Positions 1-7,923 of a DNA stretch of 32,662 nucleotides are shown here, piece by piece. The notes under the pieces are model-generated. The model was given only the letters and a program-made list of their open reading frames with translations, was not told the origin of the DNA and searched no databases. Positions within the stretch are counted from its first letter, which is position 1; the number at the start of each line of letters is the position of its first letter. A program made the translations under genes and the position numbers. The stretch spans positions 1-32,662 of the forward strand of contig JAIFKX010000219.1 in NCBI GenBank assembly GCA_020049335.1, in the 5' to 3' direction. This DNA is from Paludibacter sp. GTDB taxonomy: Bacteria; Bacteroidota; Bacteroidia; Bacteroidales; Paludibacteraceae.

Positions 1-1087
1 CTGCGCCTCCTGTATTGCCGGTTATAGTTTTATTCCACATTTCGCTTCCATTGCTTGTATTAATTGCATGTAAAGTGCTGTTTGTACCGTTAGCAAGACA
101 ATAAAGAACGCCATTGGATGATAAGGCCGGGAATGCACCAAATGCACCGGCTCCGGTGAAACTCCACTTCTGTGAGCCATTCGGGTTGATTGCATAAACT
201 TTACTATCAGTTCCGCATTGATAAATGGTACCATCGTTGCCTACAACAGCTCCACCACCGTATGTTATGGTTGTAATCTGGAATACCCAATTAATAATAC
301 CAGTCACACGATCAACTGCAAATAAATGTCCTGCAGGCGTAGATGTTGGGATGTAAATGGTGTTTCCATCAGGTGAAAAAACAGGGTTCGATGTTTTAAC
401 ATAGCCCGAAAAACTGCCTGACCTTAATTCAATTGACGACCAAAGAAATCCCACAGGGGCTACAGAAGGTGTAGCTGTAGTTGTTACTTTGTCGGATTTA
501 CCATTGGGATAAACAGCCTGCATTTCGAATGTGTACAATACATCGTTGGTTAAACCTGTAACTGTATAGCTTTCAACATCTTTCGTAACAGTTATATTAC
601 GGTCGCCTGACGCAATGGTTAACATATATTCGGTAAAATTGTTACTTTCAGGTTTTATCCATTTCAACTCCACCGAAGTATTTCCGGGAACTGCAATAAA
701 GCTTGCGGGTGCCGGTCTGGATGAAACAGGTCTCACTTTTGCCGAAATTTTACCACTTCGACCTTCATTTCCATAGATAGCCTGAATGTTAAACGTATAG
801 GTCTCACCATTCACTAAGTTGCTTACAACGTGGTTTGTTAAATCAGCTTCTAAGGTAACTTCTCCACCAACTATGGTGGCAGAGGTTGCAGTCCAAGTTA
901 ATAAATAGCCTGTCGGTTTTGCGTTTTCCATTGGAGTCCACGCAATATTAACTTCCATATCGCCCGGAGTGGCAACGATTGAAGCTACTTCCATCAGGTT
1001 TAAATTTACCCCTGGTAGATTTTCGTCATCACATGCTACAACGAATAAACTTGAAATTAAAATTATTGTGCAAATTATTTTATTCAT
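1..1087 (-). CDS. FN3 and PQQ-type beta-propeller lipoprotein, C-terminus cut by window edge
   Basis: This is an open frame of 362 codons from the ATG at 1087 to the window edge with no stop, so the C-terminus is missing. The N-terminus is a lipoprotein signal peptide (lipobox LFVVAC, Cys about residue 19, followed by DDE), so a surface or periplasmic lipoprotein is expected. Two fibronectin type III-like domains follow (about residues 25-110 and 115-200, with NLVNGETYTFNIQA and GLTNDVLYTFEMQA strands). From about residue 210 there are propeller blades of the PQQ/outer-membrane assembly type (VFSPDGNTIYIP, VVGNDGTIYQCG, ALSSNGVLYCLA, HAINTSNG). It starts 26 nt after susD of locus 1, so it is probably the third gene of that operon. 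A carbohydrate- or protein-binding accessory role is inferred. The ligand cannot be told from the sequence. Confidence 0.8.
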   Translation of the reverse strand, partial: MNKIICTIILISSLFVVACDDENLPGVNLNLMEVASIVATPGDMEVNIAWTPMENAKPTGYLLTWTATSATIVGGEVTLEADLTNHVVSNLVNGETYTFNIQAIYGNEGRSGKISAKVRPVSSRPAPASFIAVPGNTSVELKWIKPESNNFTEYMLTIASGDRNITVTKDVESYTVTGLTNDVLYTFEMQAVYPNGKSDKVTTTATPSVAPVGFLWSSIELRSGSFSGYVKTSNPVFSPDGNTIYIPTSTPAGHLFAVDRVTGIINWVFQITTITYGGGAVVGNDGTIYQCGTDSKVYAINPNGSQKWSFTGAGAFGAFPALSSNGVLYCLANGTNSTLHAINTSNGSEMWNKTITGNTGGA

Positions 1088-1113
1088 TTCGTGTTAAATT
1101 TGAGGGTTAATAA

Positions 1114-2511
1114 TTAGTTGTAGCCATTATTTTGCCACAGTAAATCTGTATTATTGATTCGTTCGAGTTCTGTTTTAGGAATTGGATATAAAAATTGGTA
1201 ATCCGATAGCGAATGACCAACCTGAGCCATCACTTCTTTAGCATATCCCATGCGCACTAAATCGTACCAGCGATGTCCTTCAAAAGGAAATTCACGTTGA
1301 CGTTCCACAAGGATTCTTTTTCGGAAACTTTCCTGATCCGGTATTTCTGAAATATTAATATCTGCATTGCATGCACGTTTGTACACATCGTTCAGACTTT
1401 TGTAAGCAGGGGAAGTTACAGAGTTTGTAAACGCAATTTCATTTAAGGCCTCAGCATACATCAGCAATACATCGGCATAACGAAGCAAAATAAAATCATT
1501 TCCAACCCGGGTAGTTGTGATGTTCCTTACATCATAAAACTTTTTGAGCACATAAAGATTAGTCTCTGCCTGAATATAGGTAATCAGGTCTTTACGCTTG
1601 TCATTCGGATTTGTATAGGATGCCAACAGTTGAGGCGATGGATTTACCGCATCGGCCGGATTACCAATAGTTTGCCAAAAGCCATGACCTTCACCATCTA
1701 CGTTTTTATTAAAGCGAACAGCAAAAATAATTTCATCATTCATTTTTTTAGTAACATCAAAAATATCAGCAGGATTAGTCTGAAGCGTATAACTTCCAAT
1801 CAAACCACTTAAAACATCCCTGGCTTTTTCCCATTGTCTGAATGTTAAATACACTTTTCCTAACAATGCTTTTGCAGCTCCCAGCGTTGCCCGTCCGGCG
1901 TTGCTGGCGTTATAAGTTGCCGGCAATAAGTTTTCATTAACAATGGTTTCCAAATCTCCGGCTATTAAATTATACATTTCTTCGTCCGAACTGCGTCCAA
2001 TTTGTAAAGCCTCCGTTACAGTAACCGTTTTGCGGGTTGTAGGCACTCCACCCCAAATCCGATACATATTAAAATAGGTCAACGCCCGTATAAACATTGC
2101 CTCACCTTTGTACTGATTCTTCAATTGCAGGTCAAAAGTGGCTGCATCTATCCTGTCTAAAACAAGATTACAGCGATATACGCCATTGTTAAAATTTGCC
2201 CAGGCACTTGATAAAATACCATTTGCAGGCGTTTCTACAAACTGATCAATATCGTATCTGTCCTGCGTGCCGGCTGTTGGTGCAGTGATATACATATTGT
2301 CGCTGCGATATTCCGAAAGTTCTTCGTAAAAACTTACCTGACCTTGTAGTTTCGAGTAACAACCCAACACAGTGATATTAAAATCTTCTGCTTTCTTAAA
2401 AAGGTTCTCTGTGGTTACTTTATTATACGGTGTCAGCGTTAGAAAATCGTCTGAGCAACCGTACATAAAAGCAACAGAGCTAATTATCAATAAAAAATTT
2501 CTTATATTCAT
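1114..2511 (-). CDS. SusD/RagB-family outer-membrane nutrient-binding lipoprotein, locus 1
   Basis: This 465-residue protein starts with a lipoprotein signal (lipobox FMYGC, Cys 19) followed by SDDFLTLTPYNK, the usual SusD opening. The TPR-like SusD fold is indicated by NLVLDRIDAA, KGEAMFIRALTYFNMYRIWGG, the mid-protein AAKALLGKVYLTF segment and the C-terminal hallmark ILVERQREFPFEGHRWYDLVR ahead of LYPIPKTEL. SusD proteins sit as lids on the SusC channel at the cell surface and capture oligomeric nutrients. The gene starts 20 nt after susC (2532-5948) and is followed 26 nt later by the FN3/propeller lipoprotein. The ligand is unknown. Family assignment is firm. Confidence 0.95.
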   Translation of the reverse strand: MNIRNFLLIISSVAFMYGCSDDFLTLTPYNKVTTENLFKKAEDFNITVLGCYSKLQGQVSFYEELSEYRSDNMYITAPTAGTQDRYDIDQFVETPANGILSSAWANFNNGVYRCNLVLDRIDAATFDLQLKNQYKGEAMFIRALTYFNMYRIWGGVPTTRKTVTVTEALQIGRSSDEEMYNLIAGDLETIVNENLLPATYNASNAGRATLGAAKALLGKVYLTFRQWEKARDVLSGLIGSYTLQTNPADIFDVTKKMNDEIIFAVRFNKNVDGEGHGFWQTIGNPADAVNPSPQLLASYTNPNDKRKDLITYIQAETNLYVLKKFYDVRNITTTRVGNDFILLRYADVLLMYAEALNEIAFTNSVTSPAYKSLNDVYKRACNADINISEIPDQESFRKRILVERQREFPFEGHRWYDLVRMGYAKEVMAQVGHSLSDYQFLYPIPKTELERINNTDLLWQNNGYN

Positions 2512-2531
2512 AACAGTTGATTTTTAAAGTT

Positions 2532-5500
2532 TTAGAATGAAATATTTAATCCTAGAGTAAGAATTCTCGCCAAAGGATAGGTACCATAATCTTCTCCGGG
2601 AGTCAATGAATTAGTAGGTCGAATACTTACTTCCGGATTATAACCTGAGTAATTTGTCCAGGTGAAAAGATTCTGACCCGACATGTAAACTCTTAGTTTT
2701 TCAAGTGCCAGCTGCTTTGTGAGATTTTTAGGCAAAGTATAGCCTAATGTTAAGTTTTGAAGTCGTAAGTACGAACCATCTTCAATATGCCAGGTCGAAG
2801 TGCGGGTGTTATTCCCTTTTTGTTTTCGGTTTGCGCGATTTACTTCTCCGTTGCCGGGTTCAGCTGCACTTATCCAACGGTCAAGAGCAATAATTGTCCC
2901 ATTGGTATTGCCTTCCATATTATCAATATACCGACGGTTCAGATTTAAAATTTCATTACCATAAACTCCCTGAAAAACAACACCTAAGTCTAAGTTCTTG
3001 AACGAAAGTGTTCCATTAAAACCGTATGTAAAATCAGGCATATAATTTCCAACAACCATACGATCTTTATCCACATCAAGTACGCCATCTTTATCCACGT
3101 CAACAAAGCGGAAGTCGCCTGCCTGTGTATTTGCAAAATGCGGATATTGTTTCAATTCATCCTGATTCATAAAAACGCCATCTTCCACTAAAAGATAATA
3201 AGAGCCAATAGGGCTGCCAACCTGTGTGATGTAATAAGCATGATTTACGCTTCCGGTTGCAATAATCGGTGTATTTCCCGGACCTAAAGCCTTCACTTCA
3301 TTTATATTTTTGGAGAAATTGGCTGATACAGTATATTTTAGGTCAGATGTAATTTTTTTTGTAGATGTTAAAAGAATCTCAATACCTTTGTTATTTACTT
3401 TTCCTATATTCATTCGGGCAGTACTCTGACCGGCAGTATGTGGAATTGGTACATTCAAAAGCATATCGGTAGTGTTACTGTTGTAAAGCTCCAGCGTTAA
3501 ACCGAGCAGTCCTTTAAAAATTTGAACATCAAAACCCACATTTACCATACTTGATTTTTCCCACGATAAATCGTCATTCTTAGGCTTATCGGGACTATAT
3601 CCGGTGGTTAAGTTTCCATCACCGGTACCCAAAATATAATTATCAAAAGCCATTGTTGGTAAATGTTCGAAATTTCCAATCTGGAAGTTTCCGGTTAATC
3701 CATAGCTTGCACGCAACTTTAAATCGTCTAAAAAGTTTTTCGTATTTGCCAAAAATTTTTCGTCGCTGATTCGCCATGCCGCAGAGGCTGAAGGGAAATA
3801 GCCCCAGCGATTATTTTTTCCAAAACGTGATGACCCATCAGCACGAATAGCAGCAGATGCCATGTATTTACCTTGATAGCTGTATTGTACACGAGCTAAA
3901 TAGGATGCCAGCGACCACTCTTCAATGTTTGAATTTCCGGTAGTTACAGTTCCGGCACTTAACGATTGTATATAATCATTCGGGTAATCGGTAGCTGTTA
4001 CATTATTACTTTTAAAAGTTTCTTTTTGAGCAGATTGAACGAATACTGCATTAATACTGTGCTTGTCGTCAATGGTTGTGTTGTAGTTCAATTTGTTCTC
4101 TATCAGCCAATTAAAATAAAAAGATGAAGAGCTGTAACCAACCGGATTGGAATGGCTATCGTAATAAGTTCGCCCAAGTAAGGGAAGTTCCGAAGAACGA
4201 TAGGTATCATTGTGTGAACCATAAAAATCGCCTCCCACAGAAGCGTTGTAGGTCAATCCCTTTACAATTTCATATTCACCATAAATTTTACCTACGGTTG
4301 CATACCTGTCAACCACATCGGATTGTAACTTTGCCAATGCTACCGGATTTAAAATTTCATTGTGTTGGTAGTCATTCCCTATCCTCCAATAGCCATTGCC
4401 CTGAAAATTATAGCTACCATCGGGGTTGTAAACAGGCCAAAGAGGTGGCATGGCTAAAGCAGACTGAACAATTCCACCATCAGTATATGGCCCGGATGCA
4501 TTCACCCGATTCGATTTTGAGTAGGATGGTGCGAAATTTACTCCGAATTTAAACTTATCATAGTTTCCATCCAAATTAAGCCGAAGACCATATTTCTCAA
4601 AATCCGATTCGATTACAACACCCTCGTTCAGTAAATAATTTCCGGAAACAAAATACCTTGTGTTTTTACCTTTGCCCGACAATGATATATTTTGACTGGT
4701 AGTATGTGCTGTACGAAAAATTTGATCTTGCCAATCGGTATCAACAAGTCCCGTTTCGCCCAACAAATAGGGGAATAATTCAGGTGGAATTCTATGATAC
4801 GACTGCGGACGCACACTATTAGGGTCATCGGCTAATCCGGTGGGAACTTCGTCGAGGTATGCATTGGTATGTCCATCTCTTGCAGCTTCTGCAAATTGAT
4901 AGGCATTCATCAAGGGCAGTTTTTTTGAAACATTTTGAGTACCATAATGGGCATCATATTTTACCGACAACTTTTCCGACATTCCTTGTTTGGTAGTAAT
5001 GATTATAACTCCATTGGAACCTCTGCTTCCGTAAATTGCGGCAGAAGAAGCATCTTTCAAAACCTCAACTGATTCAATATCATTGTTGTTCAGGTTTGAG
5101 AATCCTCTTTCGAGTGGAACACCATCAACAATATATAAAGGTTCATTCCCTGCAGTAGCAGAACTTATTCCCCTCACTCTAATTCGTACGGCACCTTCGG
5201 GATCGCCGCTGGGTTGTAATACCTGAACTCCTGTCATTTTACCTGCCATTCCTTGTCTGAAATCGGATATTGGAATGTCTGCAAGCTGACCTCCTTTTAT
5301 TTGCGAAATAGAGGTTGAAATATCTCCTTTATTTTGTACACCATATCCAACCACAACCACTTCATCAAGCAACTTAGTGTCTTCTTTGAGCACAATTTTG
5401 TACTGACTGGCAGCGCCTACTCTAAGCTGTTCCTGCAGATAACCCACATAAGAGATTGAAAGATTCGATTGATTTTCAACATCTAAAGTAAAAGCCCCAT

Positions 5501-5948
5501 CCACATTCGTAATAGTTCCGGTGTTAGAACTTTTTACAATAACTGTAGCTCCAATAATCGGGTCGCCTTTTTCATCGGTTACCAAGCCGGTAATTTTTTT
5601 TGATGGATTTTCGGTTGGTTTTAATTTAGCTACAAGCACAACGAGATTTTTTTTCTCAAGTTTGTAATTAATGTCAGTATTTGAAAGTAGGGTTGACATT
5701 GTTTTATCGATAGAAACATTGGTTACTGTCAACGAAGTAGTTTTGTCAAGACCTTTGAGACCTTCGCTATAAAAAAAACGATAGTCACTCTTGGACTCTA
5801 TAACCCTTAGGATTTCTTTTAACGATTTATTCTTTGCATCAACTGTTATTTGTGCTGTCAGGGTTGTCGCAAAAGATAGAAATAGAAATAGAATACAGCT
5901 CTTTAGCATAGTCTTCCATTGGGGATTGGTACTGATTTTTCTTTTCAT
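2532..5948 (-). CDS. SusC/RagA TonB-dependent receptor with N-terminal STN signalling domain, locus 1
   Basis: This 1138-residue outer-membrane transporter has a signal peptide ending near residue 32. An STN (secretin/TonB N-terminal) domain covers about 33-105 (ITVDAKNKSLKEILRVIESK). A carboxypeptidase-regulatory-like domain follows at about 118-200 (KKITGLVTDEKGDPIIGATV). Then come a TonB-box-like LLDEVVVVGYG, the plug (LYIVDGVP, VLKDASSAAIYGSRGSNGVI) and a 22-strand-type barrel ending in LGLNISF. STN domains are the periplasmic contact to FecR anti-sigma factors, and fecR (6119-7135) lies directly upstream, so this receptor should both import and signal. A terminator and a bipartite promoter-like motif lie in the 170 nt between fecR and this gene. 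Part of the regulatory-like domain is nearly identical in DNA to that of the locus 2 susC. Confidence 0.96.
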   Translation of the reverse strand: MKRKISTNPQWKTMLKSCILFLFLSFATTLTAQITVDAKNKSLKEILRVIESKSDYRFFYSEGLKGLDKTTSLTVTNVSIDKTMSTLLSNTDINYKLEKKNLVVLVAKLKPTENPSKKITGLVTDEKGDPIIGATVIVKSSNTGTITNVDGAFTLDVENQSNLSISYVGYLQEQLRVGAASQYKIVLKEDTKLLDEVVVVGYGVQNKGDISTSISQIKGGQLADIPISDFRQGMAGKMTGVQVLQPSGDPEGAVRIRVRGISSATAGNEPLYIVDGVPLERGFSNLNNNDIESVEVLKDASSAAIYGSRGSNGVIIITTKQGMSEKLSVKYDAHYGTQNVSKKLPLMNAYQFAEAARDGHTNAYLDEVPTGLADDPNSVRPQSYHRIPPELFPYLLGETGLVDTDWQDQIFRTAHTTSQNISLSGKGKNTRYFVSGNYLLNEGVVIESDFEKYGLRLNLDGNYDKFKFGVNFAPSYSKSNRVNASGPYTDGGIVQSALAMPPLWPVYNPDGSYNFQGNGYWRIGNDYQHNEILNPVALAKLQSDVVDRYATVGKIYGEYEIVKGLTYNASVGGDFYGSHNDTYRSSELPLLGRTYYDSHSNPVGYSSSSFYFNWLIENKLNYNTTIDDKHSINAVFVQSAQKETFKSNNVTATDYPNDYIQSLSAGTVTTGNSNIEEWSLASYLARVQYSYQGKYMASAAIRADGSSRFGKNNRWGYFPSASAAWRISDEKFLANTKNFLDDLKLRASYGLTGNFQIGNFEHLPTMAFDNYILGTGDGNLTTGYSPDKPKNDDLSWEKSSMVNVGFDVQIFKGLLGLTLELYNSNTTDMLLNVPIPHTAGQSTARMNIGKVNNKGIEILLTSTKKITSDLKYTVSANFSKNINEVKALGPGNTPIIATGSVNHAYYITQVGSPIGSYYLLVEDGVFMNQDELKQYPHFANTQAGDFRFVDVDKDGVLDVDKDRMVVGNYMPDFTYGFNGTLSFKNLDLGVVFQGVYGNEILNLNRRYIDNMEGNTNGTIIALDRWISAAEPGNGEVNRANRKQKGNNTRTSTWHIEDGSYLRLQNLTLGYTLPKNLTKQLALEKLRVYMSGQNLFTWTNYSGYNPEVSIRPTNSLTPGEDYGTYPLARILTLGLNISF

Positions 5949-5993
5949 AAATACTATGATTTAATAATTGAATTTCTTATTGGTTATTAGGTT

Positions 5994-6021
5994 TACAGTT
6001 CAACAATAATTTTCCACTACT
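5994..6021 (-). promoter_or_regulatory. Putative ECF sigma promoter of susC, locus 1
   Basis: On the minus strand this reads AGTAGTGGAAAA, 9 nt, AACTGTA, ending 45 nt before the susC ATG. The same two boxes with the same 9-nt gap occur before fecR of this locus (7163-7190). Repetition at fixed spacing upstream of exactly the two genes expected to be controlled by the adjacent ECF sigma factor is the evidence. No published consensus was matched. Confidence 0.6.
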
Positions 6022-6048
6022 CTAAAAAAATATTTAACAAAGATTTGA

Positions 6049-6090
6049 AACAAAAAACAGCAAGCCGAATCAAATATCAACTTGCTGTTT
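6049..6090 (-). terminator. Intrinsic terminator after fecR, locus 1
   Basis: Arms AAACAGCAAG (minus, 6090-6081) and CTTGCTGTTT (6064-6055) form a perfect 10-bp stem with a 16-nt loop. On the minus strand they are followed by a T-rich tract (TTTGTTT). The stem starts 28 nt after the fecR stop, so it separates fecR from the susC promoter motif. Confidence 0.85.
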
Positions 6091-6118
6091 ATGAGAATTA
6101 CCTTTGTTCATCAGGATT

Positions 6119-7135
6119 TTATGGATTATACTGATCCAATAATTTCTGATTTTCAGAAAAAGTAACCTGTTGATTGTTTATTTGAAATGAGACTGGCGAA
6201 GTTAAAGTGATAATATTGAGAACACTCTCTAAACTATTATTGTTAATTGTTCCGGTGTATCGTTGATTTTTAAGTTTTTCAGTTGCAAATACTACTTCAA
6301 CATTATAAATACGTTGAATTGTTTTGGCAATATCGCCCAGTGACTCATTTTCAAAACGCAGTTCATTGTGTATCCAACCTGTAAAATCAGTAGCATTCGT
6401 TACCTTGCTCAACGCTTTCCTGCGTTTGGTTTTATCGTACATTATCCTGTCATTTGGCAGCAATATTGCCGCACCATCGGGCGTAGTAACCCGCACTTTG
6501 CCCTGCATAAGTATCGACGAAATTAACTTGTCTTCTTTATAGGCTTTAACTCCAAATGCTGTACCCAATGCTTCTACAGCCATATCTTTACTCCGTACTA
6601 CAAAAGGCTTTTGTGGATTATGAGCCACTTCAAAATAGGCCTCACCATCCAACTGAAGTTCTCTTTTCTTGACATTAAAAGTAGCAGAATAAGTAAGTTT
6701 GGACTCAGAATTCAACCATACTTTACTACCATCGGGTAGCGTAATGTTTGCTTTTTGACCACGCTCCACAGCTACCACCAACGGAGCTTTCGTAGCTTCA
6801 TTTCTCGACATATAAAAATACATTCCGGCAGCGGTAAGTAGCGGTAAAATAAACATAGCAGCTACCCTTATCCACTTATTCAACTGTATTCGTTTAGGAG
6901 TCTGATTTGCTTTTTTGGTTTTGTCTGTAAATTCAATTTCGGTTTTAATATTTCGAAGCATTCGTAGTTGAACTTCACTGTCCATTGTTGACGACGAAGC
7001 ATTAATTTGTTGCTCAAGCCACAATGTGATTTCTGCGTTGTCATTTATCCAACGGCTTAAACGAGTAATTTCATCAGGGGTAGCCCTTTTTTGAATATAA
7101 CGTTCAAATATTTCAATACATTCTTCCTTTTGCAT
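6119..7135 (-). CDS. FecR-family transmembrane anti-sigma factor, locus 1
   Basis: This 338-residue protein begins with a cytoplasmic N-terminal part (about 1-85) that would bind the ECF sigma factor. A single transmembrane segment follows at about 88-109 (AAMFILPLLTAAGMYFYM), then the periplasmic FecR domain (KANITLPDGSKVWLNSESKL, GEAYFEVAHNPQKPFVVRS) and a C-terminal DUF4974 region (IQRIYNVEVVFATEKLKNQRYTG, given in part). The family relays ligand occupancy from the STN domain of a TonB-dependent receptor to sigma release by proteolysis. It lies 74 nt downstream of its sigma gene and upstream of susC. A bipartite promoter-like motif lies 27 nt before its start, which suggests transcription by its own sigma partner. 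Confidence 0.94.
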   Translation of the reverse strand: MQKEECIEIFERYIQKRATPDEITRLSRWINDNAEITLWLEQQINASSSTMDSEVQLRMLRNIKTEIEFTDKTKKANQTPKRIQLNKWIRVAAMFILPLLTAAGMYFYMSRNEATKAPLVVAVERGQKANITLPDGSKVWLNSESKLTYSATFNVKKRELQLDGEAYFEVAHNPQKPFVVRSKDMAVEALGTAFGVKAYKEDKLISSILMQGKVRVTTPDGAAILLPNDRIMYDKTKRRKALSKVTNATDFTGWIHNELRFENESLGDIAKTIQRIYNVEVVFATEKLKNQRYTGTINNNSLESVLNIITLTSPVSFQINNQQVTFSENQKLLDQYNP

Positions 7136-7162
7136 ACTGTTTCGGTACTATATATAATGATA

Positions 7163-7190
7163 TACAGTTATTAATTGCTTTTTCACTACT
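7163..7190 (-). promoter_or_regulatory. Putative ECF sigma promoter of fecR, locus 1
   Basis: On the minus strand this reads AGTAGTGAAAAA, 9 nt, AACTGTA. It matches the susC-proximal copy at 11 of 12 and 7 of 7 positions with identical spacing, while the 9-nt gap differs. It ends 27 nt before the fecR ATG. Confidence 0.6.
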
Positions 7191-7209
7191 TTGTCGTAAA
7201 AATTTAATG

Positions 7210-7794
7210 TTAAATTATCATCGATGCAATAAGTATTGCTAATATATTATCGTAATGTGCTTTTATTTCACTTTTCATAAACGAAAGTGCTTTCGAAAGT
7301 TGCGTTTCAATAGTGCTTTCCGTAATATTTAGTTTTTGTGCAATTTCTTTGTTCGAGAGTCCATCTTTCCTGCTTAAAATGAAAATTTCTCTCCGCTTGG
7401 GTGGTAATTTGTCGGCTAATTTATCAATATATTCTTCCAGTAAATTTTTATCTAGCTCTTTTTCAGTACTATCATCATTCTCCACGGTTCTCACCTTCAC
7501 ATATTCTTCGTAAATAAACTGAATAGTTTGGTGTTCGTATTCATTCAGCAGCATATTTTTGGCAATTGTACACAAATAAGAAATAAACGATTTATCCGGA
7601 TTAACGTATTCCTTTGTTTCCCAAACTTTTATAAAAGTCCGCTGAACCAACTCCTCCGCAATATAACTATCGCCTTTCGACACCTTCATTACAAAATTAT
7701 ACAGTTTGCCACTATACCGATGATAAAGGCTCTCAAAAGAGGGCGATGAGCCTTTTTTGAGCAATTCCAATTCTTCTTTTTCGGAGAGAGGCAT
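7210..7794 (-). CDS. ECF-type RNA polymerase sigma factor, locus 1
   Basis: This 194-residue sigma-70 family protein of the extracytoplasmic-function class has region 2 at about residues 18-85 (SLYHRYSGKLYNFVMKVS, AEELVQRTFIKVWETKE) and region 4 at about 125-180 (LPPKRREIFILSRKDGLSN, helix-turn-helix NKEIAQKLNITESTIETQL). It heads a sigma-fecR-susC-susD series, the classical cell-surface-signalling order. A TAnnTTTG box and a 13-bp inverted repeat lie upstream. It is not close in sequence to the locus 2 sigma factor, consistent with a different promoter specificity. Confidence 0.95.
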   Translation of the reverse strand: MPLSEKEELELLKKGSSPSFESLYHRYSGKLYNFVMKVSKGDSYIAEELVQRTFIKVWETKEYVNPDKSFISYLCTIAKNMLLNEYEHQTIQFIYEEYVKVRTVENDDSTEKELDKNLLEEYIDKLADKLPPKRREIFILSRKDGLSNKEIAQKLNITESTIETQLSKALSFMKSEIKAHYDNILAILIASMII

Positions 7795-7818
7795 TTGTGA
7801 ACTGTTTTATATTGAAAA

Positions 7819-7864
7819 TAAAAATTACTACTGTAGTATCAATTTACAAATGTAGTAATTTTTA
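7819..7864. repeat. 13-bp perfect inverted repeat before the locus 1 sigma gene
   Basis: Arms TAAAAATTACTAC (7819-7831) and GTAGTAATTTTTA (7852-7864) are perfect complements around a 20-nt spacer. The left arm is also the first half of an odd palindrome TACTACTGTAGTA (7826-7838), so TACTAC can pair with either of two GTAGTA copies. The repeat overlaps the TAnnTTTG box, so it could be an operator or a leader switch. Confidence 0.6.
7847..7854 (-). promoter_or_regulatory. Housekeeping -7 box of the locus 1 sigma gene
   Basis: The minus strand reads TACATTTG, matching the Bacteroidota -7 consensus TAnnTTTG, 52 nt upstream of the sigma ATG. A good -33 TTG-type element is not apparent. Confidence 0.5.
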
Positions 7865-7923
7865 GAGAAAGAAGATATGTTTGAAAATAAAAGAGCTTTT
7901 TCTAAATAACTTCACAATATAAA

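Noticed and set aside
4124-4552. 142-codon plus-strand ORF
   Set aside because: It lies wholly opposite the barrel-coding part of susC-1, has low-complexity unprotein-like sequence and no homologous motif.
7895-7915. Possible terminator downstream of hipA (AAAAGAGCTTTTT region)
   Set aside because: The stem is made almost only of A-T pairs over low-complexity sequence and has no convincing loop or U tract, so it could not be separated from chance.
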